From Dugong dugon (lineage: Eukaryota > Chordata > Mammalia > Sirenia > Dugongidae): a stretch of DNA of 64,000 bases. Each line of letters opens with the position of its first letter. Position 1 is the first letter of the stretch. The notes under the pieces are model-generated. The model saw nothing but the letters and a program-made list of their open reading frames with translations, was not told where the DNA came from and did no database searches. The stretch spans positions 2,827,501-2,891,500 of the forward strand of contig CM057465.1 in NCBI GenBank assembly GCA_030035585.1, written 5' to 3'. A program made the position numbers and the translations under genes. Shown piece after piece: positions 33,223 through 43,808 of the stretch.

Positions 33223-34477
33223 TAATTTATTCCACAAGGAGTTTAAAATTACTTAGGAGAAAACATAATACATAAGTCAAATAATAAATGCATTAGAACC
33301 TAGAAAAATATCATCAATCGAGATTAGAAGTTGTATCAGTGGGAAGACGGAAAAGCAGACATGCCTTGAGTCCTGGATCAGCACCAAATTAGACTTGCCC
33401 ATTTGGCTCCAAGCTTTTTGGTAGAAAAAACAAGCAGAGTCAGTTATATATCCTCGCTGTCTATTAGAAGAAAACTCACCATTTATTACCAGTAGTAAAT
33501 CCTTGCTTAGCATTCGGGTCTGAGACATTTTCATCAGTGATGCTTCATTGGGGGCATCATTGAGCAGATAATGTCCTTCGGAACTTCCTTCTGGTCCATG
33601 CTACAGCAGGCCCTTCATAGCTGTTGATGACACCATCTCTTTAGTGTGTCAAGGGAAGGCTGACAGCAAGCAAGTCAAGAGGAACCATCTATGCAGTTTG
33701 CTTCATCTGCCATCCAGGATTCAAAGCATATTTCTTTGCAAAATGCAATAGTTCAGACTTCCCAGTCATTGAAAGTCATCGTTTCACCAATGTGTCTGGC
33801 TTAGTGAGATTGGGCTCTATTGCCAGAAATGGCTCCTATCCCAGCTGTCTTCTTAAGTCATGGTTGAATTACAGAGTGAGTAATATGGCCATGAATCGAG
33901 AATGTGTTTAGTTAACATCACTTTAGATGGAAGGTTGATGTCCTTAGATTCAGAATGCCAGTTTGCTTCAAAGGAATTTATCAACTTTAAAAAAAATAAT
34001 GTTTTATATAATGGACTCACAATTCCATTAGTAAATTTACTTCATCCCCTCAGCTCGAAACCCCTTAAAATAAAGTAACCCATTGCTGAATGTTTCTCCC
34101 AACACCTCAAAGAAAAAGCTGGGGGGAAAAAAAAAGATTCACGACAGGAACTATGTTGCTCATCTACTAAACATTTTTGTAAATTGATCGTGTGCCAGGT
34201 GCTCCGTTGGCTATGGAGAGATGATGAGTTGAAGTCAAGGTTGATGGGAACTCACCTCTGATTAACCCAAGGTCTCCTGGAAAGACAGGCTTGGGGACAA
34301 GTAAGGCCACTCCTGGTGGAATTATGTCAGGGCTGGGTATGTGGCTGCTGGGGAGGAGGGAGCCTGTTAAGCAGGGGGGAATGTGGTCATGTCTGTTAGG
34401 AGGCTGGTTCAGAGATCTGAGTGAAGCTGGGCTCTGTGGAGTGCCAAAGCAAGAACGTTTAAGCTAGAGATAAGGTC
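33223..34477. other. Single-copy DNA, no gene recognised
   Basis: AT-moderate, with only one frame over 80 codons (33277-33534 minus). The segment 34145-34260 has 'tctactaaacatttttgtaa' and 'gatcgtgtgccaggtgctcc', resembling an old L2/MIR-type repeat end (low confidence). Confidence 0.4.
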
Positions 34478-35370
34478 ATGGGCCTTTTTTTACTGTTGTA
34501 AAAATATAGAGAGCACAACATTTGCCAATTTGACATATTTTGCATGTGCCATTTAATACAATTACTTTCGGCATGTTGTACAACCATGGCCAGCATCGCT
34601 TGCCGATTTGTCCATCCCCATAAGCAAAAACTCAATGCTACCTAAATAATGATCTCCCTCCCTTCCCCTGGAAACCAGTATTAAACTCTAACCTCTATAC
34701 ATTTGCCTACTCTATTGTTTTTAGGTGCCACAGAGTTGGTTCCGACTCACAAGGACCCTATATACAACAGAACAAAATGCTACCCAGTCCTGTGCCATCC
34801 TCACAATTGCTGCTATGTTTGAGCCCATTCTTGCAGCCGCTGTGTCAATCCATCTCATTAAGGGTCTTCATCTTTTGTGCCGACCTCTACCTTACCAAGC
34901 ATGATGTCTTGCCCCAAGGACTGATCCCTCCTGATAACACGTCCAAAGTACTTGAGATGAAGTCTCCGCCATCCTCACTTCTAAGAAGCATTCTGGCTGT
35001 ACTTCTTCTAAGACAGACTTGTTCTTTCTTCTGGAAGTCCATGCTATATTCAATATTCTTTACCAACACCATAATTCAAAAGCATCAATTCTTTGTTGGT
35101 CTTCCTTATTCATTGTCCAGCTTTCACAAGCATATGAGGTGATTGAAAATATTGTGGCTTGGATCAGGGGCACCTTAGTCCTCATAGTGACATCTTTGCT
35201 TCATAACACTTTAAAGAGGTCTTTTGTCTACTCTAGGTATTTCATATTCATAAAATCATGCACTTTCTGCCCTTTTGTGATTGGTTGATTTCACTCAGCA
35301 CAAAGTTTTCAAGTAGTTTTTAACAGGTCACATTTTCATTGATTATTTTAGGCTAGTCCTACAATTCCTG
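34478..35370 (-). mobile_element. L1 LINE 3' fragment, split by an RTE
   Basis: Complement L1 3' sequence in two parts (34478-34714 and 35228-35370): 'cctggaaaccagtattaaac' and 'tacatttgcctactcta' to the left, 'atttcatattcataaaatca' to the right. It matches the L1 segment at 5145-5857. Confidence 0.78.
34715..35227 (-). mobile_element. RTE LINE 3' fragment with target duplication
   Basis: Minus-strand 5'-truncated RTE (about 510 bp) from the tail 'ttgtttttaggtgccacaga' to 'taacactttaaagaggtctt'. It is flanked by identical ctactcta copies at 34707-34714 and 35228-35235, an 8-bp target-site duplication inside the L1. Confidence 0.92.
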
Positions 35371-35944
35371 AGACTTCAGATAAAAATTCTCTGTGCCCCA
35401 AACTTTCAGAAAGTTCTCCTTCTCCTTTCTTCCCCATCCTGACAATAGAAGACATCGCTGTCTCCTGCCCAAAGATTTTTTTTTTCCCTCAACACTCAAA
35501 ACACCGCCTTACCAAGCCTTCCGTCCAATTATCTCTCTACAGCTTAATTTGACTGTTCCTGGGCTGCTTTTTCTGGCACCATCTACTTTTGTTGCTAAAA
35601 TTATACTTGGCTCTCCTGAACTTGGTTCAATTATAATTCTCACTTCTGAAGATTTACTTCCTACAAAAAATTTTTTTCTGAAGCACTGGGGAAAGACGTC
35701 TGCACCTCCTTTTGTTACCTGCCAGTGAGGCCGGTCCCATGATGGGAAGACGAGGTCTGGGTTCCTCATGGGGACTGGTGGAGGAGTACCTGTTCTCCCG
35801 GGAGCCTTCCAGTGAGAGCTGGGGGCAGCGGGGATCCCTCAGATTCCTTCCAAGGGATTTCTGAAATGATGACATGAATTATTCAAGGGAGTCACAATCT
35901 CTGTTAGGTAAATTTGTTTCTGCCCTTACTTCCAGGTTTCTTAA
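35371..35944. other. Single-copy DNA, no gene recognised
   Basis: Frames of 73-111 codons overlap on opposite strands. No domain or repeat recognised. Confidence 0.35.
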
Positions 35945-36850
35945 AATATAAGCAGCAATGGTACCGCCACTATGGGAAATAGTTTGGTGGTTCCTCAAAA
36001 CGTTGAACATACAACTACCCTATGACCCAGCAATTCCAACCCCAGGCATGCACCTGGAAGAAATGAAAGGAAGAACACAAACAGACACATGTGCACCAAT
36101 ATTCATTGCAGCACTGTTCATAACAGCCAAAGGTGGAAGAAACAGATGAATGCATAAACAAAATGTGGTATATACGTACAATGAATTATTACCAGGCCTT
36201 CAAATCAGTTCGTTCCAGTTTGACCTCCTGCTGATAATTTGCATTTCCACCCCACATAAACTGTTTCAGCATCCACATTTTAACAGGATCCCCAGGTGAT
36301 TCTTATACATATCTACATAAGAATACATACATAAGAATCACCTAGGGATATGTATAAGAATCACCTGGGGATCCTGTTAAAATGTGGATGCTGAGTCAGT
36401 ACATCTGGGGTGGAAATGCAAGTTCTCAGCAGAGGGTCGAACTGGAATAAACTGGTTTGAAGCCCTGAATCTCACTCGATCATAAAGAGAAATGAATTCT
36501 GATGCATGCCACAGCATGGATGAACCTTGGAAACCTCATACTGAGTGAAATAAGTCAGTCACAAAAGGACAAATACCATATGATTTCACTTACATTAAGT
36601 AAGAAGATACATAGACATCATCACTTACTAATGGTTACCATAAGTAGGAGGGAGAGTGGTGGTGGGCTTTGTTTGATGGGCACCAAGTTTATGTTAATGG
36701 TAGTGGAATATTCTGGAAAAGAATGGAGGCACAACACAAAAAATGCAATCACCGTCATTGAACTGGTAACGGGGAAGTTGTTCTATTGGCATGTGTTTTG
36801 GTGTGTATATTTTCACTACAGTAAAAAATCAATAAATGAAAAACAGCAGG
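35945..36850 (+). mobile_element. L1 LINE 3' end, split by a palindromic element
   Basis: Sense L1: 'actatgggaaatagtttggt', 'ccctatgacccagcaattcc' and 'ttcattgcagcactgttcat' to the left of 36194, then 'gatgaaccttggaaacctca' and 'gaaataagtcagtcacaaaa' after 36465, ending in the 3' UTR near 'caataaatgaaaaacagcag'. Confidence 0.88.
36194..36465. mobile_element. Palindromic DNA-transposon-like element (MITE)
   Basis: About 272 bp whose left half (36194 on) is an imperfect reverse complement of its right half (ending 36465). Ends 'aggccttcaaatcagttcg' and complement 'gggcttcaaaccagttta' are terminal inverted repeats, and the centre has 'ggatccccaggtgattctta' in both orientations. Inserted in the L1. 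Internal words resemble hAT-type MER elements, but the family is not certain. Confidence 0.7.
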
Positions 36851-36939
36851 ACTAGGTAAGGCGTTCAGGTGCTCATCCAGAAGCTAGGGAGTGAGCTGGA
36901 TCTTGTGTTCAGATAAAGGAATGCATCCTTCTGTCTCTC

Positions 36940-37165
36940 GCTCAGTGAACCTATGATAACAGCAGCTGCGTCTGTGGAGCAGCTACTGTTGGCCTGATGC
37001 ACATCCTCTTTGGTTCTTATACCAGTTCTTCCAAACAGGGATTATTGTATTTTTTTCCAGAGGAGGAATTGGTCATTTGGAGTCCAAGGTCATGCAGCCA
37101 GTCACATGGGGAGCAGGGATGTAAGCCCAGGCTTGTCACACTTGGAGTCCAGCCCATGCACACGT
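36940..37165 (+). repeat. MIR-type SINE
   Basis: Contains 'tttggttcttataccagttc', 'ccaaggtcatgcagccagtc' and 'gagcagggatgtaagcccag', the MIR core and 3' region in sense. Confidence 0.6.
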
Positions 37166-37299
37166 GGCTCCACAGCACAGAGACAAGACTGAGTTCAGCG
37201 TTTCCTAGTCCTTCCCCAAAGAAATGCCCACAAAAGGGTCATCAGCCCAGTGAGTCTGTGGGTCACGGCGAGCAGCATTCTGTTCTTAGAGATTGCCGG

Positions 37300-37566
37300 G
37301 TCCAATGGAACTTTAAGGGCTTTAAGAAGTTTGGACACGCCAGCAGGAAAGACCACTCACTGGAAAAGGGCTCATGGTTGGTAAAGTGAAGGGTCAGTGA
37401 AAGTGAGGGGAACCCTCAATGAGAAGGACTGACACAAAGACAAAACAACGAGCTCAAACATACCAACAATCATGAAGATGGCGTAGGGCTAGGCAGCATT
37501 GCATTACTCGATACATAAGGTCTCCATGAGTCAGAGATGACTTGACGGCAACTTTCAATAACAGCA
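37300..37566 (+). mobile_element. RTE LINE 3' end fragment
   Basis: Sense copy: 'tggacacgccagcaggaaag', 'gaggggaaccctcaatgaga', 'aacgagctcaaacataccaa' and tail 'ccatgagtcagagatgactt'. Only about 270 bp, strongly diverged. Confidence 0.8.
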
Positions 37567-37663
37567 GGAAGTCCCACAATTTAAAGAAAATCAGTTTAAT
37601 TCCATTGAAGTAATTATTTACTCTTTTTTTTTTTTTTTTTAAATATCCCCATTAACATCCTCA

Positions 37664-37875
37664 GAGTCCCTGGATGGTGCAAACAGTTAATGTGTACGGC
37701 TGCTAACAGAAAGGTTGGAGGTTCGAATCCACGCAGTGGCAACTCAAGAGAAAAGTCTGGCTACCTACTCCAAAAAAATCAGCCACTGAAAACCCCGTGG
37801 AGCACAGCTCTATTCTGACCCACATTGGGTCACCATGAGTTGGGGCCAACTTGATGGCAACTTATTAGGTTTTAC
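37664..37875 (+). repeat. AfroSINE, form B
   Basis: Head 'gagtccctggatggtgcaaa', box B 'aggttcgaatcc', 'caaaaaaatcagccactgaa' body and tail 'caccatgagttggggccaac'. Confidence 0.92.
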
Positions 37876-38545
37876 CAACATCACTAAACTAGTGTCCCAG
37901 GACTGTGGGTGGGACAGGCCATGTTGGTCCAGTGCATTCTGCAGGATATGATCAGAGCCGAGTCCGCAGCCTGGTGTGAGCAGACCTCAGCCCTGAGACA
38001 TCTCTCTCTTCCATTGTATTTGTATCTGTGCACTGCCGGCTCACTTTCTTGGGTTGAAGTTGAACGCCGGCCAAAAACCACCCTCCTTATTCAACCATCT
38101 TTATTGAATTACACTTTTGCCTTTTCTCATCCCAATTCATTAGCTATGTTATTTGAACTTTCCATCCCAAGATCCATGACTTGATCTTTTAAGCTCTGTC
38201 ACCTTGGAAAATACTTGCACACAACACTGATGGACTCAGAGACGTCGACGGGCCACCAGGGAGCCGGGAGCACAGCAACTGTGAAGAGAGGTGGCCGCCT
38301 GGTACACCGGAGGACTCAGGCTAGAAGTACATTTCTCTGTGTGGCCCTTCTCCTTCTGCCTCCCCCTTCCACTGCTCAGGCCCAGGCTGTCAGGCAGCAT
38401 TTCTAGAAGGTTCGTCACACTCACTAAGAGGGTCCCTCTGGGATCCTGTGCTCCCAGACCTGGGTTTTAAGTCTCCTATAGAGATTTCTTCTTTGTGGGA
38501 AGCAGCAGAGCCAAGAGAATGGGCCTCAGTATCAAAATGATTGCT
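37876..38545. other. Single-copy DNA, no gene recognised
   Basis: Frames up to 94 codons on both strands with no domain. Nothing else recognised. Confidence 0.4.
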
Positions 38546-38873
38546 GTTAGCTGCGGTCGAGTTACCCGGCTCACGGCGACGCTGTGCGCAACAAAACACA
38601 ACATTCCTGGGTCCTGCACCATCTTCATGACCATTGGGTGCTCCCTTCCACTGTGTCTTCTGAGTGCCTTCCAACCTAGGAGCTCATCTTCCAGCACTAT
38701 GTCATACAATGTTCTCTTGTGATCCATAGGGTTTTCACTGGCTAATTTTTGGAAGTAGATCACCAGGCCTTTCTTCCTAGTCTGTCTTAGTCTGGAAGCT
38801 CCACTGAAACCTGTCCACCATGGGTGACCCTGTTCTTATTTGAAATACCAGTGGCATAGCTTCCAACATTATT
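38546..38873 (-). repeat. Form D: RTE 5' end fused to RTE 3' tail
   Basis: Minus-strand counterpart of 19086-19492: 3' tail complement ('gttagctgcggtcgagttac', 'gggtcctgcaccatcttcat') joined to 5'-region complement ('catcttccagcactatgtca', 'tggaagctccactgaaacct', 'atttgaaataccagtggcat'). The join lies in the same area in both copies. Confidence 0.8.
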
Positions 38874-38875
38874 TG

Positions 38876-39075
38876 CTGTTGATGTTAGGTGCTGTCAAGT
38901 GGATTTTTGACTCATGGCGACCCCATGTGGCAGAGTAGAACCACCCCATAGGGTTTTCTCACCTATAATCTTTACAGGAGCAGATGGCCAGGCCTTTCTC
39001 CTCTGGAGTTGCTGGGTGGATTCCAACCACCAACTTTCCAGTTAACAGCTGAGTGCTCAACTGTTGTGACATCAA
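38876..39075 (-). repeat. AfroSINE, form A2
   Basis: Tail complement 'tgttaggtgctgtcaagtgg', internal 'tcacctataatctttacagg' and 'agcagatggccaggcctttc', head near 39075. Its tail directly abuts the form D element. Confidence 0.88.
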
Positions 39076-39837
39076 ATCTCCTTACTCCAGTATCGCAGCG
39101 ATGTGCAAGACACCACAGTTCAACAAGCAGACAAACGGGTGGTGGGGTATCCTAACACCTGAGGCCTATTCCAACCTCTGTCCTGGCCAGCTGAGTGATT
39201 TTCGGCAGACACTTAACTCACAAAGTCTAACCCTCCTCACCTCCAAAGCCAGGATAACCATCGCAGCTCTGCGCAGGTGGTTTAGACATAAACGAGATGA
39301 CGCCCGATGGCTTGGTTCCGGCTCACGGACAGCGCTCAGTGCCGCCTGTCACTTCTTCTTTACTGAACTCCTCACTCCGCTCGTGCCCGCTTGATGGATG
39401 TGGCCCTTTGCTGTGTTGTTGTGTTTACTAACTTGGTGGAGTGAGCCCCTTCCCCGCAAGGCACCTCTCACCTGCAGATTCCATGAGAAACCCCAGGAGG
39501 CACTTTGGACACTGAGGCTGTGGAGGCTGGCAGGTTCCCAGACGCTGTCGGCGCTGCTACGGCTACACGCAGCCACCTCTGTCCCTGGCCACCTGGGGCT
39601 GTGCAGCGCTGGTCCCCGAGCAGAGGCTTTTCACACCCCTTCAGGGTTCCAGCAGCCGTCTCCCACCCAGGCTTCCGGAAGGAGCTGCCTTTGGTGGATC
39701 TCCATTCAAGGACTTCTTTATGTCTGTTTCCTTACAAGTGCCCTGGAGTGAAAGATGCTTTGATCAGTTCATCCCTTCACTGTTTAGTGTTCACCATGCA
39801 CAGGACTGCAGGCAAGCAGAGAGCTCAGAGGCTCGGG
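39076..39837. other. GC-rich single-copy DNA, no gene recognised
   Basis: Overlapping frames of 75-132 codons in several phases, none with a domain. Confidence 0.35.
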
Positions 39838-40300
39838 CTGAAAATAATAAACAATTCCCTGATAATGTCAAGGTGTAGCGTCTTCACTTTATTAATCTCC
39901 TGACAGTGGCGTGAATTGGAGATTGCAATCATCTAATTGCTAATAGAGGAACACAATGGGCCCAATCTGCCGTCTCCTTGTTAGGAAGCTGCTATCCTCA
40001 ACATTTATTCTAAGCTGGTACAGAAAGTCTGTCAGGGGCACTGAGGCGAGATGTGTCTGTGCCTGGCCTGATGACTGCATCTTCATTAGGCTGGAATTTA
40101 AGCCAACGGGAATGAGGAATCTGAACGAGTCTACGGAGAGAAAACAAACAAGCCAGCCGCACGTGCCCTGTGTATGTGGCTTTCCCCGAAAAAACTCCTA
40201 ATTTCTGCAGAGTCCGCCCATTGCACATAGCGTGCACAGGTGCGGCAAAGACTGGGTCTGTGTTTCACATTCTGCTCATTCCTATAAGTAACAGCAAGCA
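39838..40300. promoter_or_regulatory. Candidate conserved noncoding element
   Basis: Repeat-free block with 'taataaacaattccctgata', 'cactttattaatctcctgac', 'gattgcaatcatctaattgc' and 'catcttcattaggctggaat': Sox-like AACAAT, palindromic ATTGCAAT and TAATTG cores close together. A form C SINE follows at 40318. Regulatory role inferred. Confidence 0.4.
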
Positions 40301-40317
40301 ATGAAAGGTTGCAAGGG

Positions 40318-40620
40318 GCCAGCGGTGGTTCAGTGGCAGGATTTTTGCCTTGCATGCTGGAGACTCAGGTTCAGTTCCTGGTCAATGCACCTCATGAGCA
40401 GCCACCACCTGTCTGTCAGTGGAGGCCTGCATGTTGCTGTGATGCTGAACAGGTTTTAGCAGAGCTTCCAGACTAAGATGGACTAGGAAGAAAGGCCTGG
40501 CTATCTACTTCCAAAAATTGGCCAATAAAAACCCTATGGCTCACAGAGGTTCAATCCCACTGTGCACGGGGTCCTCGTGAGTCAGGGGTCATCGTGATGA
40601 CAGGGAACAACAGCAACAAC
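40318..40620 (+). repeat. Form C: tRNA-Gly-like/RTE mosaic SINE
   Basis: Head 'ccagcggtggttcagtggca' and box B 'aggttcagttcctgg' are tRNA-Gly-like, followed by 'cacctgtctgtcagtggagg', 'agagcttccagactaagatg' and a 'gaacaacagcaacaac' tail. Better preserved than the copy at 32078. Confidence 0.92.
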
Positions 40621-40699
40621 TGTCTAATTTAAAGAAAGGGGTGAAGACAAAAACAAATGATTACAAGCCAAATGACATTTTGACGGGACTGGGGGGAGC

Positions 40700-40869
40700 A
40701 AAACCAAAAAAACCTAAACCCGTTTCCATCCTGTCGATTCTGACTCATAGCAGCCCTATAGGACAGAGTAGAATTGCCCCATAGGGTTTCCAACGAGTGG
40801 CTGGTGGATTCGAACTGCCGACCTTTTGGTCAGCAGCCTAAGTCCTTAACCACTGTGCACCAGGACCCC
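40700..40869 (-). repeat. AfroSINE, form A
   Basis: Tail complement 'cctaaacccgtttccatcct', body 'gagtagaattgccccatagg' and head near 40869 ('gtgcaccaggaccc' complement). Confidence 0.92.
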
Positions 40870-40911
40870 AGAGGCAGCAAGGGCACAGTTTACATCGGTT
40901 GCTGCATTGTA

Positions 40912-41118
40912 CATGATGGTGGCTTAGTGGTTAAAGGGCTCAGCTGCTAACTGAAAGGTCAGCAGTTCCAACCCACTAGCCACTCTGCAGGAGAAAGATG
41001 TGACAGTCTGCTTCCATAAAGATTACAGTCTAGGAAACTCTATGGGGCGGTTCTACTCTGTCCTATAGGGTTGCTATGAGTCGGAATCAACTCGGCGGCA
41101 GTGGGTTTGGGTTTTGGT
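40912..41118 (+). repeat. AfroSINE, form A (long variant)
   Basis: Head 'tgatggtggcttagtggtta', long-variant segment 'gtgacagtctgcttccataa', tail 'gctatgagtcggaatcaact' ending in a T-rich run. Confidence 0.93.
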
Positions 41119-41399
41119 AGGTGAATCTCTACAGAAACAAATGAACTCATTTGAAGGTCCCTCTATTCTGGGTAGACAAAGCTTTGGTCCCTGTGTCAGA
41201 GTCTTTGTAAACACTTGGCACTGAACTCTCAGAAGAGAAGACAATCAACTCTGGCTCCTCAGTGAATGCTAAGACAGGTACACTTAACTGTTAGGTTTGC
41301 AATTCACAGCTATTGAATTCCTTAGAGAGGTGATAAAAACTTTTTCTTGGGGCAAGGAAATATGAAAAAAAGGATGAAGAGATGTGTAAAAGCACTTTT
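41119..41399. other. Single-copy DNA, no gene recognised
   Basis: AT-rich, stop-rich in all frames. It lies between a SINE and an L1 3' end, and part of it may belong to the L1. Confidence 0.3.
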
Positions 41400-42040
41400 A
41401 TACCTGGGCCTTTGATAGTTTTGTAATGCTAAATGATGAATGCTATCAGCTTGGAATTCACACCTAATCCGTCAGACCAGTTGTGCAAGCTATGCACCCA
41501 AGAACACAAAAGTGGGAGAGGACCCCAACTACCACGGCCCCCACCAGACAGAATCCAGCACAACTAGATGGTGCCCGGCCACCACCACTGACTGCTCTGA
41601 CCAGGATCACAACGCAGGGTCCCAGACAGAGCTGGAGAGAAATGTAGAACAACATTCTAACTCACAAAAAAAAAGACCAGACATAATGGCCTGACAGAGC
41701 ATGGAGAAACCCTGAGAGTATGGCCCCAGGACACCCTTATAGCTCACTAATGAAGTTATTCCTGAAGTTCACTCTTCAGCCAAAGATTAAACAGGCCCAT
41801 AAAACAAAACAAGACTAAATGGGCACACCAGCCCAGGGGCAAGGATGAGAAGGCAGGAGGGGACCTGAAAGTTGGTAATGGGGAACTCAAGGTTGAGAAG
41901 GGAAGAATGTTGACATATTGTGGGGTTGGCAACCAATGTCACAAAACAATATGTGTATTAATTGTTTAATGAGAAACTAGTTTGCTCTGTAAAACTTCAT
42001 CTCAAGTAAAATTTTAAAAAACAATAAAAAAAGAAAAGGG
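41400..42040 (+). mobile_element. L1 3' end with poly(A)
   Basis: Low-stop 3' UTR-like block ('ggaccccaactaccacggcc', 'cctgacagagcatggagaaa', 'gtttaatgagaaactagttt') ending in 'acaataaaaaaagaaaa'. Lineage-type L1 3' UTR with AATAAA-like signal and A-tail, sense. Confidence 0.7.
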
Positions 42041-42239
42041 GGAGGAGAAACTGATAAACCGAGGCAAACTGTGATGGGTTGTTGGCTGTAGGCCCAATGC
42101 ATAATTTCATTTTAAGGGACATAAGGAAAATATTTTCAAAACACAAAATATATTCTGTATTTATTAGCAATCAAACCACTTAGCATAAAAACATCAATAC
42201 ACATACAAAATGGCAATTTAAAAAAATCCTTGTGAATTA

Positions 42240-42685
42240 ATTCATTAATCCTGATCAAGAGGGGGAATATGTGGAACAGAATTTCAAATGCTTACAAAAT
42301 CCAGACTCACTGGACCTACTGAGACTGGAAGACTTCCCCAAATCTATGGCTCTGAGAAAATCTTCACACCATGAACCAAAATTATCCCCTGGAGTCATCT
42401 TCAAACTAAACTAGCTAAATTAGTAAAGAATGTTTGACCTGAGCATTGTGCTCTTTAAAGAATTGTCTCTATGCCATCCAATAGTCAATGTTTGCTCTAA
42501 AGCACAGACGAGTGGTTTCGGGGGCAGAGAGTCAAAGTCAATGGTGCTGAAACGGTATGGGGGAGAGGAAGAAAGTGGTGAAGACCCTAACTAATGTCAT
42601 TGAATTTTACGTGTAGAAACAGATGAATGTGTGTGCGCTCTGCCGTGAATATTTTCACCAAAATTAAAATAAAATAAAATAACTT
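42240..42685 (+). mobile_element. L1 3' UTR with A-rich end
   Basis: 'tctgagaaaatcttcacacc', 'atgaaccaaaattatcccct' and 'acgtgtagaaacagatgaat' match the 6395-6900 block. Ends in 'aaattaaaataaaataaaat'. Confidence 0.7.
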
Positions 42686-43354
42686 CTTGCAGCTGAGAAG
42701 CAGCAATGCAATTAATTGGATAAATAATTGCATTAAAATGGCTGAACCTGGCATTCGAGGCCCACCAGCTTCTATCCTCCACCCACGTTTCCAAGCACTA
42801 CCTCCTTCTATGAAGAACCTGCTCAGGGGATGGGATGAAAGTCTCAACCAGAATCGATTTTATTGCTCAGGTCTGGGTCCGTGTCATCCCCACACAGCCC
42901 CTACCTACAGAGAGGAATGACATCTGTCTCAGTTTATCTGGTCAGTAAGCACTCTCTGACATGAGCCCCATTTCGAATTTTCAGTTTCATTTCTCCAAAA
43001 AATCTCCACCCAGCGTGCTCACTGAGGAAGAGGGCCACCAGCAGGCTGGTTTTAAATGTGTGTGTGTTCCAATTTTTACCTGAAGTTTGTGGAGGAACAG
43101 AAGGATTTCAAATGTGCTGTCACTCTTCATTTAAACAGAGGTTGTTTGTCAAAACACAGACTGTAAAGGCAATGCATTCTTTTAGACAATTTGGGAAATA
43201 GTTATAAGAAGATGTAGAAAAGGATCTTTAATTTTTATATTTTTGTATCTTCTGAGATGCTGGGAGGAAGAGGCAGATGCTTGCTCGTTTGCCCAGATTA
43301 CGCAGGGAGTTTGCCCAGGCACGCCCTGACATTTTTGGGGTCTGAAGCAGGAGA
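42686..43354. other. Single-copy DNA, no gene recognised
   Basis: Frames under 90 codons. The AT-rich part near 43130-43240 could be an old LINE remnant, not resolvable by eye. Confidence 0.35.
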
Positions 43355-43548
43355 AGGAGCTCTGGTGGCACAGAGAGTAAGCCCTGGGCTGCTAACCGAA
43401 AGGTCGGCTGTTGGAATCCACTCAGCAGCTCTGTGGGAGAAAGGACCAGCCTAGAAAAATGCCTAAAGGTAGTTCTCCTCTCTCACATGGAGTCATTGTG
43501 AGTTGGAATCGACACTGACTTGATGGCATCTAACAACATCACAACCGA
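43355..43548 (+). repeat. AfroSINE, form A
   Basis: Head 'ggagctctggtggcacagag', box B-like 'gctgttggaatccac', tail 'gtgagttggaatcgacactg' and end 'catctaacaacatcacaac'. Confidence 0.92.
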
Positions 43549-43601
43549 AAACCAAGAGGACAAATAGAGACGTCTACACCGTGTGTCTACATATCTGAGC
43601 T

Positions 43602-43808
43602 GAAACCAGCCATCATGGAGTCGGCCCCGACTCATGGCAGCCCCATGTGTGTCAGAGTAGACTTGAGCTTCATAGGGTTCTCAATGGCTGATTTTTTGGA
43701 AGCAGATTGCCAGGCCTTTCTTCCTAGGCACCTCTGGGTGGATTTGAACCACTAACCTTTCAGTTAGCATTCAAGCACATCAACCATTCGCACCACCCAG
43801 GGACTCCT
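43602..43808 (-). repeat. AfroSINE, form B
   Basis: Tail complement 'catggagtcggccccgactc', internal 'ttttggaagcagattgccag', head near 43808 ('caccacccagggactcc'). Confidence 0.95.

Noticed and set aside
40318-40390. tRNA-Gly gene
   Set aside because: Box A and B resemble tRNA-Gly but the arms do not pair properly and the sequence continues as a SINE. It is a form C head.
41400-42685. One long transcript or lncRNA with two poly(A) sites
   Set aside because: Both A-rich ends are explained by L1 3' UTRs in the same orientation.
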